The translations under genes were made by a program, and so were the position numbers. 64,000 nt of DNA from Thalassovita sp. (GTDB lineage Bacteria > Pseudomonadota > Alphaproteobacteria > Rhodobacterales > Rhodobacteraceae): the NCBI GenBank assembly GCA_029212905.1, contig JARGPB010000007.1, positions 1-64,000 of the forward strand. Direction: 5' to 3'. Positions 32,894 to 42,066 of this stretch are shown piece after piece; the stretch's first letter is position 1, and the number at the start of each line of letters is the position of its first letter. The notes below the pieces were generated by a model, which was given only the letters and a program-made list of their open reading frames with translations, had not been told where the DNA came from and made no database searches.

Positions 32894-34714
32894 TCAGTCC
32901 TCCATGGCCTCCAGCTCGTCGATGAATCCTTCGATCATGGACAGGCCCTTGTCCCAGAATTTGGGGTCCGAGGCATCCAGTCCAAAGGGGGCCAGCAGTT
33001 CCTTGTGGTGCTTCGACCCGCCCGCTTTCAGCATGTCGAAATACTTGTCCTGGAAGCCTTCGGGCGCGGCTTCGTAAGCGGCGTACAGCGCGTTCACCAG
33101 CCCGTCGCCGAACGCATAGGCGTAGACGTAGAAAGGCGAATGCACAAAGTGCGGGATATAGGCCCAGAAGGTTTCATAGCCGTCCATGAAATCAAACGCG
33201 TCACCCAGTGATTCCGCCTGAACGGACATCCACAGCGCGTTGATGTCATCGGGGGTCAACTCGCCCTCGCGGCGGGCGGCGTGCAGCTTGCATTCGAAGT
33301 CATAGAACGCGATCTGACGGACGACCGTGTTGATCATATCCTCGACCTTGCCGGCCAGCAGGACCTTGCGTTCTTCTTTGGTCTCGGCCTTCTCCAGCAT
33401 CTTGCGGAAGGTCAGCATTTCGCCAAACACCGACGCGGTTTCGGCCAGCGTCAGCGGGGTCGAGGACAGCATTTCACCCTGATCGGCAGCCAGTACCTGG
33501 TGGACACCGTGGCCCAACTCGTGCGCCAGGGTCATCACGTCGCGCGGTTTGCCCAGATAGTTCAGCATCACATAAGGATGCACCTCGGTGACGGTGGGAT
33601 GGGCAAAGGCGCCCGGCGCCTTGCCGGGCTTCACGCCCGCGTCGATCCAGCCCTTGTCAAAGAACGGCTGCGCGATCTCGCCCATGCGCGGATCAAAGGC
33701 GCTGTACGCCTCCATCACGATGGATTGGGCGGCATCCCAGTCAACGGTCTTGGTGTCTTCCATCGGCAGGGGGGCGTTGCGATCCCAGACCTGCATCCGG
33801 TCCAGGCCCAGCCATTTGCGTTTCAGGTTATAATATCGGTGCGACAGGCGCGGATATGCGGCGACAACGGCGTCGCGCAGGGCCTGGACCACCTCGGGTT
33901 CGACGTCATTGGACAGGTGTCGCCCGGTCTGAGGCGTGGGCATCTTGCGCCAGCGATCCAGCACCTCCTTTTCTTTGGTCTGCGTATTGTGGACACGGGC
34001 GAAGGTCTTGATATTAGAGGCGAAAACTTCGGCCAGCTCGCGCGAGGCAGCCTCGCGTTTGGGGCGGTCGGGGTCGGTTAGCAGGTTCAGGGTGCCTTCG
34101 ATGTTCAGCGGTTCGCCGTCCACCACAAATTCCAGCCCGGCGATGGTTTCGTCGAACAGTTTTTCCCAGGCGTCCCCGACAACGCCCAGATCGTGCAGGA
34201 ATTGCTCCATCTCATCCGACAACTGGTGCGGCTTCATCGCGCGGATGCGGTCGAACACCGGCTTATAGCGCGCCAGATCGGCGTTTTCGGCCAGCATCGC
34301 GGCCAGTTTGTCATCCTCGATCCGGTTCAGTTCCAGCGTGAAAAACACCAGTGGTGTGGTGAAATTTGTGATCTTTTCCTGGCAATCGGACATGAATTTT
34401 GCCCGGTCCGCGTCCACCGTCAGCTGGTAATAGCGCAGGCCCGCATAGGACATCACGCGCCCGGCCTTGGTGCTGATCTTCTCGTTCCGCAGCACGCATT
34501 CCAACAGGCCATCGGCATCCAGCGTGTCCAGCTTGCCCGCGTAATCGGCCGCAAAGGCAGCGCATTCGGCCTCCAGCCAGTCCAGATCGGCGGTCAGCTC
34601 GGGCGCTTCATCAGCGGCATACAGATCGGTCAGGTCCCATTCGGGCAACTCCCCAAAACCGTCAGAGCCGGACCCGGCATTTGCGTCGCGCACGGGAAAG
34701 GGAAGCTGGAACAT
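32894..34714 (-). CDS. pepF: Oligoendopeptidase F (peptidase M3)
   Basis: 606 aa. The zinc site is LAHELGHGVHQVL (HExxH) with the third-ligand Glu downstream in LAETASVFGEML. The long helical N-terminal half is typical of PepF. It cleaves short peptides in the cytoplasm during protein turnover. The start is the ATG before FQLPFPV, preceded by AGGTGTTCC; the track is open 35 codons further. Divergent from the FAH-family gene. Confidence 0.92.
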   Translation of the reverse strand: MFQLPFPVRDANAGSGSDGFGELPEWDLTDLYAADEAPELTADLDWLEAECAAFAADYAGKLDTLDADGLLECVLRNEKISTKAGRVMSYAGLRYYQLTVDADRAKFMSDCQEKITNFTTPLVFFTLELNRIEDDKLAAMLAENADLARYKPVFDRIRAMKPHQLSDEMEQFLHDLGVVGDAWEKLFDETIAGLEFVVDGEPLNIEGTLNLLTDPDRPKREAASRELAEVFASNIKTFARVHNTQTKEKEVLDRWRKMPTPQTGRHLSNDVEPEVVQALRDAVVAAYPRLSHRYYNLKRKWLGLDRMQVWDRNAPLPMEDTKTVDWDAAQSIVMEAYSAFDPRMGEIAQPFFDKGWIDAGVKPGKAPGAFAHPTVTEVHPYVMLNYLGKPRDVMTLAHELGHGVHQVLAADQGEMLSSTPLTLAETASVFGEMLTFRKMLEKAETKEERKVLLAGKVEDMINTVVRQIAFYDFECKLHAARREGELTPDDINALWMSVQAESLGDAFDFMDGYETFWAYIPHFVHSPFYVYAYAFGDGLVNALYAAYEAAPEGFQDKYFDMLKAGGSKHHKELLAPFGLDASDPKFWDKGLSMIEGFIDELEAMED

Positions 34715-34832
34715 GGAACACCTCTTGTTTGTTTGCCCGTCAGACATAGGCCCCTGCGCCCGCCGCCTCAAGAGCTTGTGCACAGGTTGCGGATGGATAG
34801 AGTGAGCGCGAACGAGCATCGAGGGGAAGAAA

Positions 34833-35663
34833 ATGCGTTTTGTCCGTTATGGCCTGCCGGGGGCCGAGAAACCGGGTGTGCTGGATACCAAAGAGCGTAT
34901 CCGCGATCTGTCAGGGGTGATCGGCGATCTGTCGGGCGCGGCACTGGGGGATTTGCCACAGGTGGACCCCGAAACACTGCCGCTGGTTGAGGGAACGCCG
35001 CGTTTGGGCATCCCGTTTGCGGGCATCGGCAAAATGGTGTGCATCGGCCTGAACTACCGGGATCACGCCGAAGAAGCGGGCATGGCGATTCCCGAAGAGC
35101 CTATCGTGTTCATGAAGGCCACCAGTGCGCTGTCCGGTCCGAATGATCCCGTGTCGATCCCGCGCGGATCACTGAAATCCGATTGGGAAGTCGAGCTGGG
35201 CGTCGTGATCGGCAAACCCGCAAAATATGTCAGCGCGGCGGATGCGATGGACTATGTCGCTGGGTTTACCATCGTGAATGACGTCTCCGAACGTGCCTTT
35301 CAGGCCGAGCGAGGGGGCCAGTGGACCAAGGGCAAAAGCTGCGACACGTTCGGGCCTGTCGGACCTTGGCTGGTGACCCCGGACGAAATCGCAGATCCCC
35401 AGGCGCTGGATTTGTCGCTGGATCTGAACGGGGCAAAGGCGCAGCGCGGGAACACTGCTTCGATGATCTTTACCGTCGCGCAAATCATCGAACACCTCAC
35501 GGAAATGATGAGCTTGCAGCCGGGGGATGTCATTTCGACCGGGACGCCGCCGGGTGTTGGGATGGGGATGAAACCACCCGTCTATCTGAAACCAGGCGAC
35601 GTGATGGAACTGAGCATCCAGGGTCTGGGCACTCAGCGTCAAGAGGTCCAGCAGGACCAATAG
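34833..35663 (+). CDS. Fumarylacetoacetate hydrolase (FAH) family protein
   Basis: 276 aa. The metal-binding acidic residues of the family are present: an EEP pair before IVFMKATSAL, and SDWEVELGVVIG (Glu-x-Glu). The ending GDVISTGTPPGVGMGMKPP is also characteristic. Relatives are 2,4-diketo-3-deoxy-sugar hydrolases, ureidoglycolate lyase-like proteins and oxaloacetate decarboxylases. No pathway neighbours narrow this down. A good AGGGGAAGAAA ribosome site precedes the ATG. Confidence 0.85.
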   Translation: MRFVRYGLPGAEKPGVLDTKERIRDLSGVIGDLSGAALGDLPQVDPETLPLVEGTPRLGIPFAGIGKMVCIGLNYRDHAEEAGMAIPEEPIVFMKATSALSGPNDPVSIPRGSLKSDWEVELGVVIGKPAKYVSAADAMDYVAGFTIVNDVSERAFQAERGGQWTKGKSCDTFGPVGPWLVTPDEIADPQALDLSLDLNGAKAQRGNTASMIFTVAQIIEHLTEMMSLQPGDVISTGTPPGVGMGMKPPVYLKPGDVMELSIQGLGTQRQEVQQDQ

Positions 35664-35687
35664 GGCAGGGGATTAGTAGAGGGTCAG

Positions 35688-36656
35688 TTAGCAGGCGACC
35701 GGGGGTTCCAGATTGCTCCGGTCGCGATTGGCCTCGAAGAAGGCTGTGATCTTGGGCATCACGGAACCGCGAATCTTGGGCGTTTCCATCAGGACTTCGT
35801 GTTCACCGTCTTGCACGTGAATCAGCTCTCCGTTCGGCCATCCGGCCATCCGGGTCTCGATGCGGCGTGGGTCAACGATCCGTTCATTGGTGCCCAGAAA
35901 GGTCAGGCACGGCAGCGTTGGCGCGGGACGATGGCTGAGCTCCAGCGTGTCCTTCAGTGCTTCGTGCACCCAGTTCAAGCTGGGGCCACCCAATGACAAT
36001 TCGGGGTGGGCCTGAACGTGTTCACGCATGAAATCAAACATCTTAGGGTCAGTGGTCAGCGTGTTGTCTTTGAACGGTTCGACCAGCACATAAGCCTCTT
36101 GGCGGGATCCGGGCGCTAGCCCGTCGGACGTTCCCAGCATACGGCTGGCCCAGGTGATCGCCCAGGCGGCGGGGCGTGTGGCGGGGCTCATGATGATCCC
36201 CCACATCGGCCCGGTAAAGACACTGGCATTCACCGGCAGCCCCTCCATCAAGGCCCGAAGTCCGATCGCACCGCCCATTGAGTGGGCAATCAGATACCAT
36301 GGCTTTGGCAGATCCAGATCCTGCGCGGCAGCGACCATGGCCGCGACGTCTTTTTGGTAATCTGTGAAATCAGCCACGTGACCGACCAGCGGGTTCTCGA
36401 GCAGCCGGTCCGCCAGACCCTGCCCGCGCCAGTCGATGGCAAAGGTGGCATAGCCCGCTTTCTCCAGGTCCGCGGCCGTATGCACGTATTTTTCGGCATA
36501 TTCGGTTCTGCCAGGAAACAGCAGAACCGTGCCTTTGGATGCGTCTTTCCCCCACAGCACAGTCCGCAAGCGCAGGCCATCGCTGGTGTTCAGCCAAAAG
36601 GCCTGCCCGTCGGGGGCAGGGCCAGAAATATCGGAAAGGAAAGGCGCTGGCGTCAT
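35688..36656 (-). CDS. Alpha/beta hydrolase (lysophospholipase-like, PldB family)
   Basis: 322 aa. The nucleophile elbow is IAHSMGGAIG (GxSxG), the oxyanion region FPGRTEYAEKY, and the acid and histidine are probably in FLGTNERIVDPRR and DGEHEVLME. It resembles serine-aminopeptidase S33/monoglyceride lipase-type enzymes that cleave fatty acyl esters. The preferred ATG lies 4 bp downstream of the SCP2 stop on this strand, so both genes form one unit, consistent with lipid metabolism. Confidence 0.85.
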   Translation of the reverse strand: MTPAPFLSDISGPAPDGQAFWLNTSDGLRLRTVLWGKDASKGTVLLFPGRTEYAEKYVHTAADLEKAGYATFAIDWRGQGLADRLLENPLVGHVADFTDYQKDVAAMVAAAQDLDLPKPWYLIAHSMGGAIGLRALMEGLPVNASVFTGPMWGIIMSPATRPAAWAITWASRMLGTSDGLAPGSRQEAYVLVEPFKDNTLTTDPKMFDFMREHVQAHPELSLGGPSLNWVHEALKDTLELSHRPAPTLPCLTFLGTNERIVDPRRIETRMAGWPNGELIHVQDGEHEVLMETPKIRGSVMPKITAFFEANRDRSNLEPPVAC

Positions 36657-36660
36657 CTGA

Positions 36661-36951
36661 TCAGGCCAGAGCTGCGCCCAGCTGCATGGCTTTGCCCATG
36701 TCGCCGTCAATCGCCAGCTTGCCGCTCATGAAGGCTGCGGTGGGGTTGATGTCGCCGGTCATCATGGCTTCGAATGTGTCTGCATCGGCGGTCAGGGTGA
36801 CGTCGGCTTCGTCATCGGACTGACGCACGCCGTCACTGTCCACAACAATAGAGCCTTCGCCTTCGATCACGAATTTTGCCGAGCCGTCAAAATCAACGTC
36901 GGTCATTTTTTCGTTCAGTGCGGCAACGGCTGCTTCCATCTTTTCGCTCAT
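36661..36951 (-). CDS. SCP2 sterol-binding domain protein
   Basis: 96 aa, a single SCP2 domain (FDGSAKFVIEGEGSIVVDSDG, then DVTLTADADTFEAMMTGDINPTAAFMSGKL). These small proteins carry acyl chains or other hydrophobic ligands in the cytoplasm. It precedes the lysophospholipase-like gene in the same unit, which fits a lipid-handling pair. Confidence 0.9.
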   Translation of the reverse strand: MSEKMEAAVAALNEKMTDVDFDGSAKFVIEGEGSIVVDSDGVRQSDDEADVTLTADADTFEAMMTGDINPTAAFMSGKLAIDGDMGKAMQLGAALA

Positions 36952-37022
36952 AGTCTCTTCCCTTTTATTTGATGCGCTGGGGGCTGTTCATTCCAACCAA
37001 GCGCGTTACACTCGGCTTTGTT

Positions 37023-37595
37023 ATGAGCGTGAAGATACACAACCTCAAACCTATCGTCGCGGCAATGCTGCTGACAGTCACGTTTTCCTTACCTTTACAG
37101 GCTGAAAACGCGGACGAAGGCGGATTTCCGCCCGATATGCTGGGCGCGCTGAAACAGGCCGAGCCAGCCGAGGCCAAGCGCCTGGCAGATGAAATCGCAC
37201 TGCGTTGGGATCAATCCGGGTCGCCTGCTATGGATTTGTTGCTGCGACGGGGGCAGGATGCCGTTGCGCGCGGCGATCTGGATGCGGCGATTGGGCATTT
37301 GACCGCACTGACGGATCATGCCCCGGATTTTGCCGAAGGCTGGCACCTGCGGGCCAGCGCCTTGTTCCAAAAAGAGCAGTTCGGCCCCGCGATGCATGAT
37401 CTTGAAATTGCGCTGCACCTGAACCCAAACAATTTCCGTGCGCTTTACGGCCTGGGCGTGATCCTGGAGCAACTTGAGAAGCCGAAACTCGCCGTCGAAG
37501 CCTATGAGCTTGCGCTAGCTATTTACCCCCATTACGACGATGCAAAGAAGGCGATGGAACGGCTAAGCGCGCAGGCTTTGGGTCGCACGCTGTAG
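37023..37595 (+). CDS. Exported TPR-repeat protein
   Basis: 190 aa. A signal peptide (PIVAAMLLTVTFSLPLQAEN) precedes three tetratricopeptide repeats between about residues 75 and 180 (GQDAVARGDLDAAIGHLTAL, ASALFQKEQFGPAMHDLEIA, LGVILEQLEKPKLAVEAYEL). It is probably periplasmic and a protein-protein adaptor. Starts 51-54 bp upstream are possible but would spoil the signal peptide. The helicase gene follows 33 bp downstream. Confidence 0.8.
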   Translation: MSVKIHNLKPIVAAMLLTVTFSLPLQAENADEGGFPPDMLGALKQAEPAEAKRLADEIALRWDQSGSPAMDLLLRRGQDAVARGDLDAAIGHLTALTDHAPDFAEGWHLRASALFQKEQFGPAMHDLEIALHLNPNNFRALYGLGVILEQLEKPKLAVEAYELALAIYPHYDDAKKAMERLSAQALGRTL

Positions 37596-37628
37596 TCTCC
37601 ATCGCATGTCAGCTGACGAGGACGGGCA

Positions 37629-40439
37629 ATGACCCAGAACGCACGGATTACGGCGGTCCTGGGGCCGACCAATACGGGCAAAACCCACTATGCCATCGAA
37701 CGGATGCTGGGGCACCGCACAGGGGTGATCGGTCTGCCGCTGCGTCTGCTCGCGCGTGAGGTCTATGATAAGATCGTCGCGGCGCGTGGTCCGTCGGTTG
37801 TCGCGCTGGTCACGGGCGAAGAGCGCATCGTCCCGCCGCGTGCGCAATACTGGGTCTGTACGGTCGAGGCGATGCCCGACGGAATGGGCGCCGATTTTGT
37901 GGCGGTTGACGAAATTCAGCTGTGCGCCGATCCCGAGCGCGGGCATGTGTTCACAGATCGGCTGTTGCGGGCGCGGGGTCTGTTGGAAACGGTGTTTCTG
38001 GGGTCGGATACGATCCGCAGCACGATTGCCCAATTGGTTCCAGGCGTGGAATTCATGCAACGCCAGCGCATGTCCCAGCTTCGATATTCGGGGTCGCGCA
38101 AGATTTCGCGCATGAAACCGCGCAGCGCGATCGTCGGGTTTTCGGTCGAAGATGTTTACGCCATCGCCGAGTTGATCCGACGTCAACGTGGTGGGGCGGC
38201 GGTCGTGATGGGTGCGCTTAGCCCGCGCACGCGGAATGCCCAGGTCGAGCTGTACCAGAACGGTGACGTGGATTTTCTGGTGGCGACGGATGCAATTGGG
38301 ATGGGCTTGAATCTGGATATTGATCATGTCGCCTTTTCCTCGATTATCAAATTCGATGGTCGACGGATGCGGTATCTGGAGCCAGCCGAGCTGGCTCAGG
38401 TCGCGGGCCGGGCCGGGCGCGGTATGTCGGATGGGTCGTTCGGGGTAACGGGCGAGGCCCCAGCGCTGCCCGAAGACACCGTCGAAGCGATCGAAGAGCA
38501 CCAGTTTGCCCCTATTCGCAAGGTGATGTGGCGCAATGCGGCGCTGAAATTTGGCACGATCGACACGTTGATCCGCAGCCTGGAAGAGACCCCAAGGCAC
38601 GATCTTTTGCTGCGCGCTCGCGAGGCAGACGATCTCATGGCGCTCAAATCCTTGCAGTCGGTGACTGAAATTCGGGCACGGGCCAGCGATCCGGCCTCGG
38701 TTCGGCTGCTGTGGGACGTTTGTCGCATCCCCGATTTCCGCGGGATCAGCCACAATGAACACGCAGGCTTGCTTGAGCAGATTTTCAATGATCTGCATGA
38801 ATACGGGCGGGTGCCCAACGACTGGTTGGCGCGACAGATCCAGCGGATCGACAGGACAGATGGCGACATTGACACATTGTCGAAACGTCTGGCCTTTATC
38901 CGCACGTGGACATATGTCGCGCAGCGAGCAAGCTGGGTAGATGATGAAACCCATTGGCGCGAGGAGACGCGCGCTGTAGAAGACCGATTGTCAGATGCGC
39001 TGCATGAGCGGCTGACTCAAAGATTTGTGGACCGGCGCACCTCTGTGTTGTTGCGGCGGCTCAAACAGAAGGAGGCCCTTTTGGCCGAAGTAAATGATCA
39101 AGGTGAAGTGACCGTCGAAGGCGAATTCGTCGGTCGTCTGGAAGGGTTCCGTTTCCGTCAGGATAAGGACGCCACAGCGCAAGAGGCGAAAACACTGCGG
39201 CAGGCCAGCCTGCAAGCATTGGCGCCGCATTTCCACCTGCGCGCGGATCGGTTCTATAATGCGCCCGATACCGAGATTGACTTTACCGAGCAGGGTGGCC
39301 TCATGTGGGGCGATCAGGCTGTGGGGAAGTTGGTGGCTGGTGCGGACCCGTTGAAGCCGCAGGTCAGTGCATTCGTCGATGACGAAGCCGGCCCAGAGGT
39401 TGCTCAGAAGGTCGAGCGCCGTTTGCAGCATTTCATCGACCGCAAAGTCGCCGCGCTGTTCGAGCCCCTGCTGAACCTGTCCCGCGATGAGGCCCTGAAC
39501 GGTCTGGCGCGTGGTTTTGCGTTCCAGATGGTTGAAAACTTGGGCATCATTCCACGCGGTCAGGTCGCTGACGAGGTCAAAGCCCTGGACCAAGAAGCCC
39601 GCGGTGGCCTGCGTAAGCACGGTATCCGTTTTGGTCAGTTCACCATCTTTATGCCGTTGCTGCTCAAGCCCGCTCCGACGCGGCTGCGTCTGGTGCTGTG
39701 GTCGCTGGCCAAGGGCCTGCAGGAATTCCCTGAATCCCCGCCTCCGGGGCTGGTGACTGTGCCTGCGCTGGCCGGAATGCCTGATGGGTTCTTTGCCATG
39801 TCCGGCTATCGTGCCGCTGGTGAGCGCGCCATCCGTATCGACATGCTGGAGCGACTGGCGGATATGCTGCGCGCCGAAGACAGCCGCGCCGGATTCGAAG
39901 CCAAGGCCGATATGTTGTCGATCACCGGCATGACATTGGAACAGTTTGCGGACCTGATGCAGGGCTTGGGCTATGCCGCCTCAAAGGCCGAGCGCGAAAA
40001 GGTCAAAGCAGCACTGCCCGCAGCTGAAACCACCCCGCAAGCCAGCGAAGAGGCCGCCGCCGATACGCCCGCCGCAGAACCCGCTGCCGCGACGTCCGAC
40101 GAAACGGTTGAGGCCGTTCCTGAAGCCGCCCCCGAAGAGGCAGCTGCGGATGCTCCCGAAGCAACGGATGCGCCTGAGATGGAGGTTTTCTATACCTTCA
40201 CATGGGGTGCACGTCGTCAGGCCGGCGGCAAACCGCGTGGGGATCGCCCGCGTGGCAAGCAAGGCGACCGCCAGAACGATCGCCCGCGCGGACCGAAAAA
40301 AGGTGGCAAACAGCGCGGGGACAAACCGCGCAACCAGGGTGCCAAAACCTTCGAGGCGCGTCCTCCGCGCCGCGAGAAACCCATCGATCCCGACAACCCC
40401 TTCGCGGCAGCGTTGATGGGGCTGAAAGACAAGACCTGA
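37629..40439 (+). CDS. Suv3-like RNA helicase with disordered basic tail
   Basis: 936 aa. The N-terminal GPTNTGKT loop, the DEIQ box (VAVDEIQLCADPERG) and the AGRAGRG motif VI match the mitochondrial Suv3 degradosome helicase, which is of alphaproteobacterial origin. Residues ~780-850 are Ala/Glu/Pro-rich and residues ~860-920 Arg/Lys/Gly-rich (RPRGKQGDR, GPKKGGKQRGD), so the C-terminus is disordered and RNA-binding. It would unwind structured RNA. It heads a run with an S4 RNA-binding gene 6 bp downstream and then fdxA. Confidence 0.85.
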   Translation: MTQNARITAVLGPTNTGKTHYAIERMLGHRTGVIGLPLRLLAREVYDKIVAARGPSVVALVTGEERIVPPRAQYWVCTVEAMPDGMGADFVAVDEIQLCADPERGHVFTDRLLRARGLLETVFLGSDTIRSTIAQLVPGVEFMQRQRMSQLRYSGSRKISRMKPRSAIVGFSVEDVYAIAELIRRQRGGAAVVMGALSPRTRNAQVELYQNGDVDFLVATDAIGMGLNLDIDHVAFSSIIKFDGRRMRYLEPAELAQVAGRAGRGMSDGSFGVTGEAPALPEDTVEAIEEHQFAPIRKVMWRNAALKFGTIDTLIRSLEETPRHDLLLRAREADDLMALKSLQSVTEIRARASDPASVRLLWDVCRIPDFRGISHNEHAGLLEQIFNDLHEYGRVPNDWLARQIQRIDRTDGDIDTLSKRLAFIRTWTYVAQRASWVDDETHWREETRAVEDRLSDALHERLTQRFVDRRTSVLLRRLKQKEALLAEVNDQGEVTVEGEFVGRLEGFRFRQDKDATAQEAKTLRQASLQALAPHFHLRADRFYNAPDTEIDFTEQGGLMWGDQAVGKLVAGADPLKPQVSAFVDDEAGPEVAQKVERRLQHFIDRKVAALFEPLLNLSRDEALNGLARGFAFQMVENLGIIPRGQVADEVKALDQEARGGLRKHGIRFGQFTIFMPLLLKPAPTRLRLVLWSLAKGLQEFPESPPPGLVTVPALAGMPDGFFAMSGYRAAGERAIRIDMLERLADMLRAEDSRAGFEAKADMLSITGMTLEQFADLMQGLGYAASKAEREKVKAALPAAETTPQASEEAAADTPAAEPAAATSDETVEAVPEAAPEEAAADAPEATDAPEMEVFYTFTWGARRQAGGKPRGDRPRGKQGDRQNDRPRGPKKGGKQRGDKPRNQGAKTFEARPPRREKPIDPDNPFAAALMGLKDKT

Positions 40440-40445
40440 TCGGTA

Positions 40446-40820
40446 ATGAGCGACCCCGTCGCAAAATTGCGGATCGACAAATGGCTATGGTTCGCGCGCT
40501 TTTACAAAACGCGCGGACTGGCCAGCACCATGGTCAATGGCGGCCACGTTCGTGTGAACGGCAACAAGATCGCCAAGGCCTCTTACGGAGTTGGGGCGGG
40601 GGACACGCTGACCTTTCCGCAGGGCAATCAGATTCGTGTTGTGCGGGTCGTGCAATTGGCAATGCGCCGTGGCCCGGCCCCCGAGGCCCAAACGCTGTAC
40701 GAGGATTTGACCGAGGTCAAGGACGACGTCCCGCGCTCTCCGCGATATGAGGGCAAAGGACGCCCAACCAAGCGCGACAGGCGAATGATTGACCTTGATC
40801 GCGCAGGGGAACTTGAATGA
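40446..40820 (+). CDS. S4-domain RNA-binding protein (Hsp15-like)
   Basis: 124 aa. The S4 domain comprises LRIDKWLWFARFYKTRGLA ... VRVNGNKIAK at residues ~8-55, followed by a charged C-terminal tail. E. coli Hsp15 rescues 50S subunits that carry a nascent chain and is heat-induced. It begins 6 bp after the helicase stop and is therefore likely co-expressed with it. Confidence 0.88.
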   Translation: MSDPVAKLRIDKWLWFARFYKTRGLASTMVNGGHVRVNGNKIAKASYGVGAGDTLTFPQGNQIRVVRVVQLAMRRGPAPEAQTLYEDLTEVKDDVPRSPRYEGKGRPTKRDRRMIDLDRAGELE

Positions 40821-40869
40821 TCCGGGCGCATGTTTTAGCAAAGCCTGACCAAAAAGATGGAAGACAGAT

Positions 40870-41208
40870 ATGACTTACGTCGTCATCGACAACTGTATCG
40901 CTTGCAAATACACCGACTGCGTCGAGGTCTGCCCCGTAGATTGTTTCTACGAAGGGGAGAACATGCTGGTGATCCACCCTGATGAATGCATCGATTGTGG
41001 CGTTTGCGAACCGGAATGCCCTGCCGATGCCATCCGCCCGGACACTGAGCCGGAGATGGAAAAATGGGTTGAGTTCAACCGCAAGTTCTCTGAGGCATGG
41101 CCGGTCATCGTTGCTAAGAAAGATCCGTTGCCGGGCTACGAAGAGCGTGACGGCGAGACGGATAAGTTGACCAAGTATTTCTCTGAGGCGCCGGGCGAGG
41201 GCAGCTAA
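40870..41208 (+). CDS. fdxA: Seven-iron ferredoxin FdxA
   Basis: 112 aa. The N-terminus contains two cysteine sets, CIACKYTDCVEVCPVDCF and CIDCGVCEPECP, which bind a 3Fe-4S and a 4Fe-4S cluster as in Azotobacter FdI. The length and C-terminal tail (EKWVEFNRKFSEAWPVI) match FdxA. An electron carrier, in the family often linked to oxidative-stress tolerance. A terminator follows. Confidence 0.95.
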   Translation: MTYVVIDNCIACKYTDCVEVCPVDCFYEGENMLVIHPDECIDCGVCEPECPADAIRPDTEPEMEKWVEFNRKFSEAWPVIVAKKDPLPGYEERDGETDKLTKYFSEAPGEGS

Positions 41209-41261
41209 GCTGATTCGCTCTGTTCGGGCCCAAGAGGTCTGCGAAATCTGAATATTTGATC

Positions 41262-41289
41262 AAAAAGCCCCTTGTTTCAAAGGGCTTTT
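41262..41289 (+). terminator. Rho-independent terminator after fdxA
   Basis: An AAAGCCC/GGGCTTT stem is flanked by A and T runs, so it could work in both directions. From 41290 to 41498 there is no gene; this should hold the carD promoter. Confidence 0.75.
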
Positions 41290-41498
41290 CCCGCATTGCG
41301 GCTTATGCTGCTTCCGCAGTGCAGGTTTTTATGGTAATATGTCAGATACATGACGAAGACTACCTGACACGAGACCATTCGCGCCGCTGCCAGCGTTTGG
41401 GCTTTCTTGCGAAAAATACCGGACTGACGAGCGTATCGTGATACCCTCGCCCGTCCTTTTTGTCGCCCAGGTCAGGGGTCCTTGCGAGGAAGGATTGC

Positions 41499-42011
41499 AT
41501 GAGCAAAACGAAAAAATCAGAATTCAGCCCGAACGAATACGTGGTCTATCCAGCCCACGGTGTGGGGCAAATTCTCACGATCGAAGAACAGGAAATCGCC
41601 GGCATCTCGCTGGAGCTGTTCGTGATCTCGTTCGAAAAAGACAAGATGACCCTGCGTGTTCCCACCTACAAAGCTCGGGAAATCGGGATGCGCTCGCTCT
41701 CGTCCCCGGATGTGGTGAACCAGGCCATGAAAACCCTGAAAGGGAAGGCCAAGGTCAAACGCGCAATGTGGTCGCGCCGGGCGCAGGAATATGAACAGAA
41801 GATCAACTCGGGTGATCTGATCGCGATTGCCGAGGTGGTCCGTGACCTGCACCGCACCGACGATCAGCGCGAGCAGAGCTACTCGGAGCGTCAGCTCTAT
41901 GAGGCTGCGCTGGAGCGCCTGACCCGCGAAGTTGCCGCCGTTGCTGGTGGGGACGAAGGCGAAGCCGCCAAACAGGTCGGAGACGTTCTGACCTCGCGTG
42001 CAGCAGCCTGA
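41499..42011 (+). CDS. carD: CarD-family transcription regulator
   Basis: 170 aa. The N-terminal Tudor-like RNA-polymerase-interaction domain is EYVVYPAHGVGQILTIEEQ, and the C-terminal helical DNA-binding part includes RAMWSRRAQEYEQKINSGD. CarD (CdnL) binds the polymerase beta subunit and stabilises open complexes at rRNA and other promoters. The ATG after GAGGAAGGATTGC is preferred. The fdxA-carD pair is common in Rhodobacterales. Confidence 0.92.
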   Translation: MSKTKKSEFSPNEYVVYPAHGVGQILTIEEQEIAGISLELFVISFEKDKMTLRVPTYKAREIGMRSLSSPDVVNQAMKTLKGKAKVKRAMWSRRAQEYEQKINSGDLIAIAEVVRDLHRTDDQREQSYSERQLYEAALERLTREVAAVAGGDEGEAAKQVGDVLTSRAAA

Positions 42012-42031
42012 TCCTGCGAATACAATATTGA

Positions 42032-42062
42032 AAAACAGGCGCTTTCGGGCGCCTGTTTTTTG
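42032..42062. terminator. Bidirectional terminator between carD and the restriction enzyme gene
   Basis: A strong ACAGGCGC/GCGCCTGT stem is flanked by five A on one side and six T on the other, between convergent genes. Confidence 0.9.
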
Positions 42063-42066
42063 TTGA

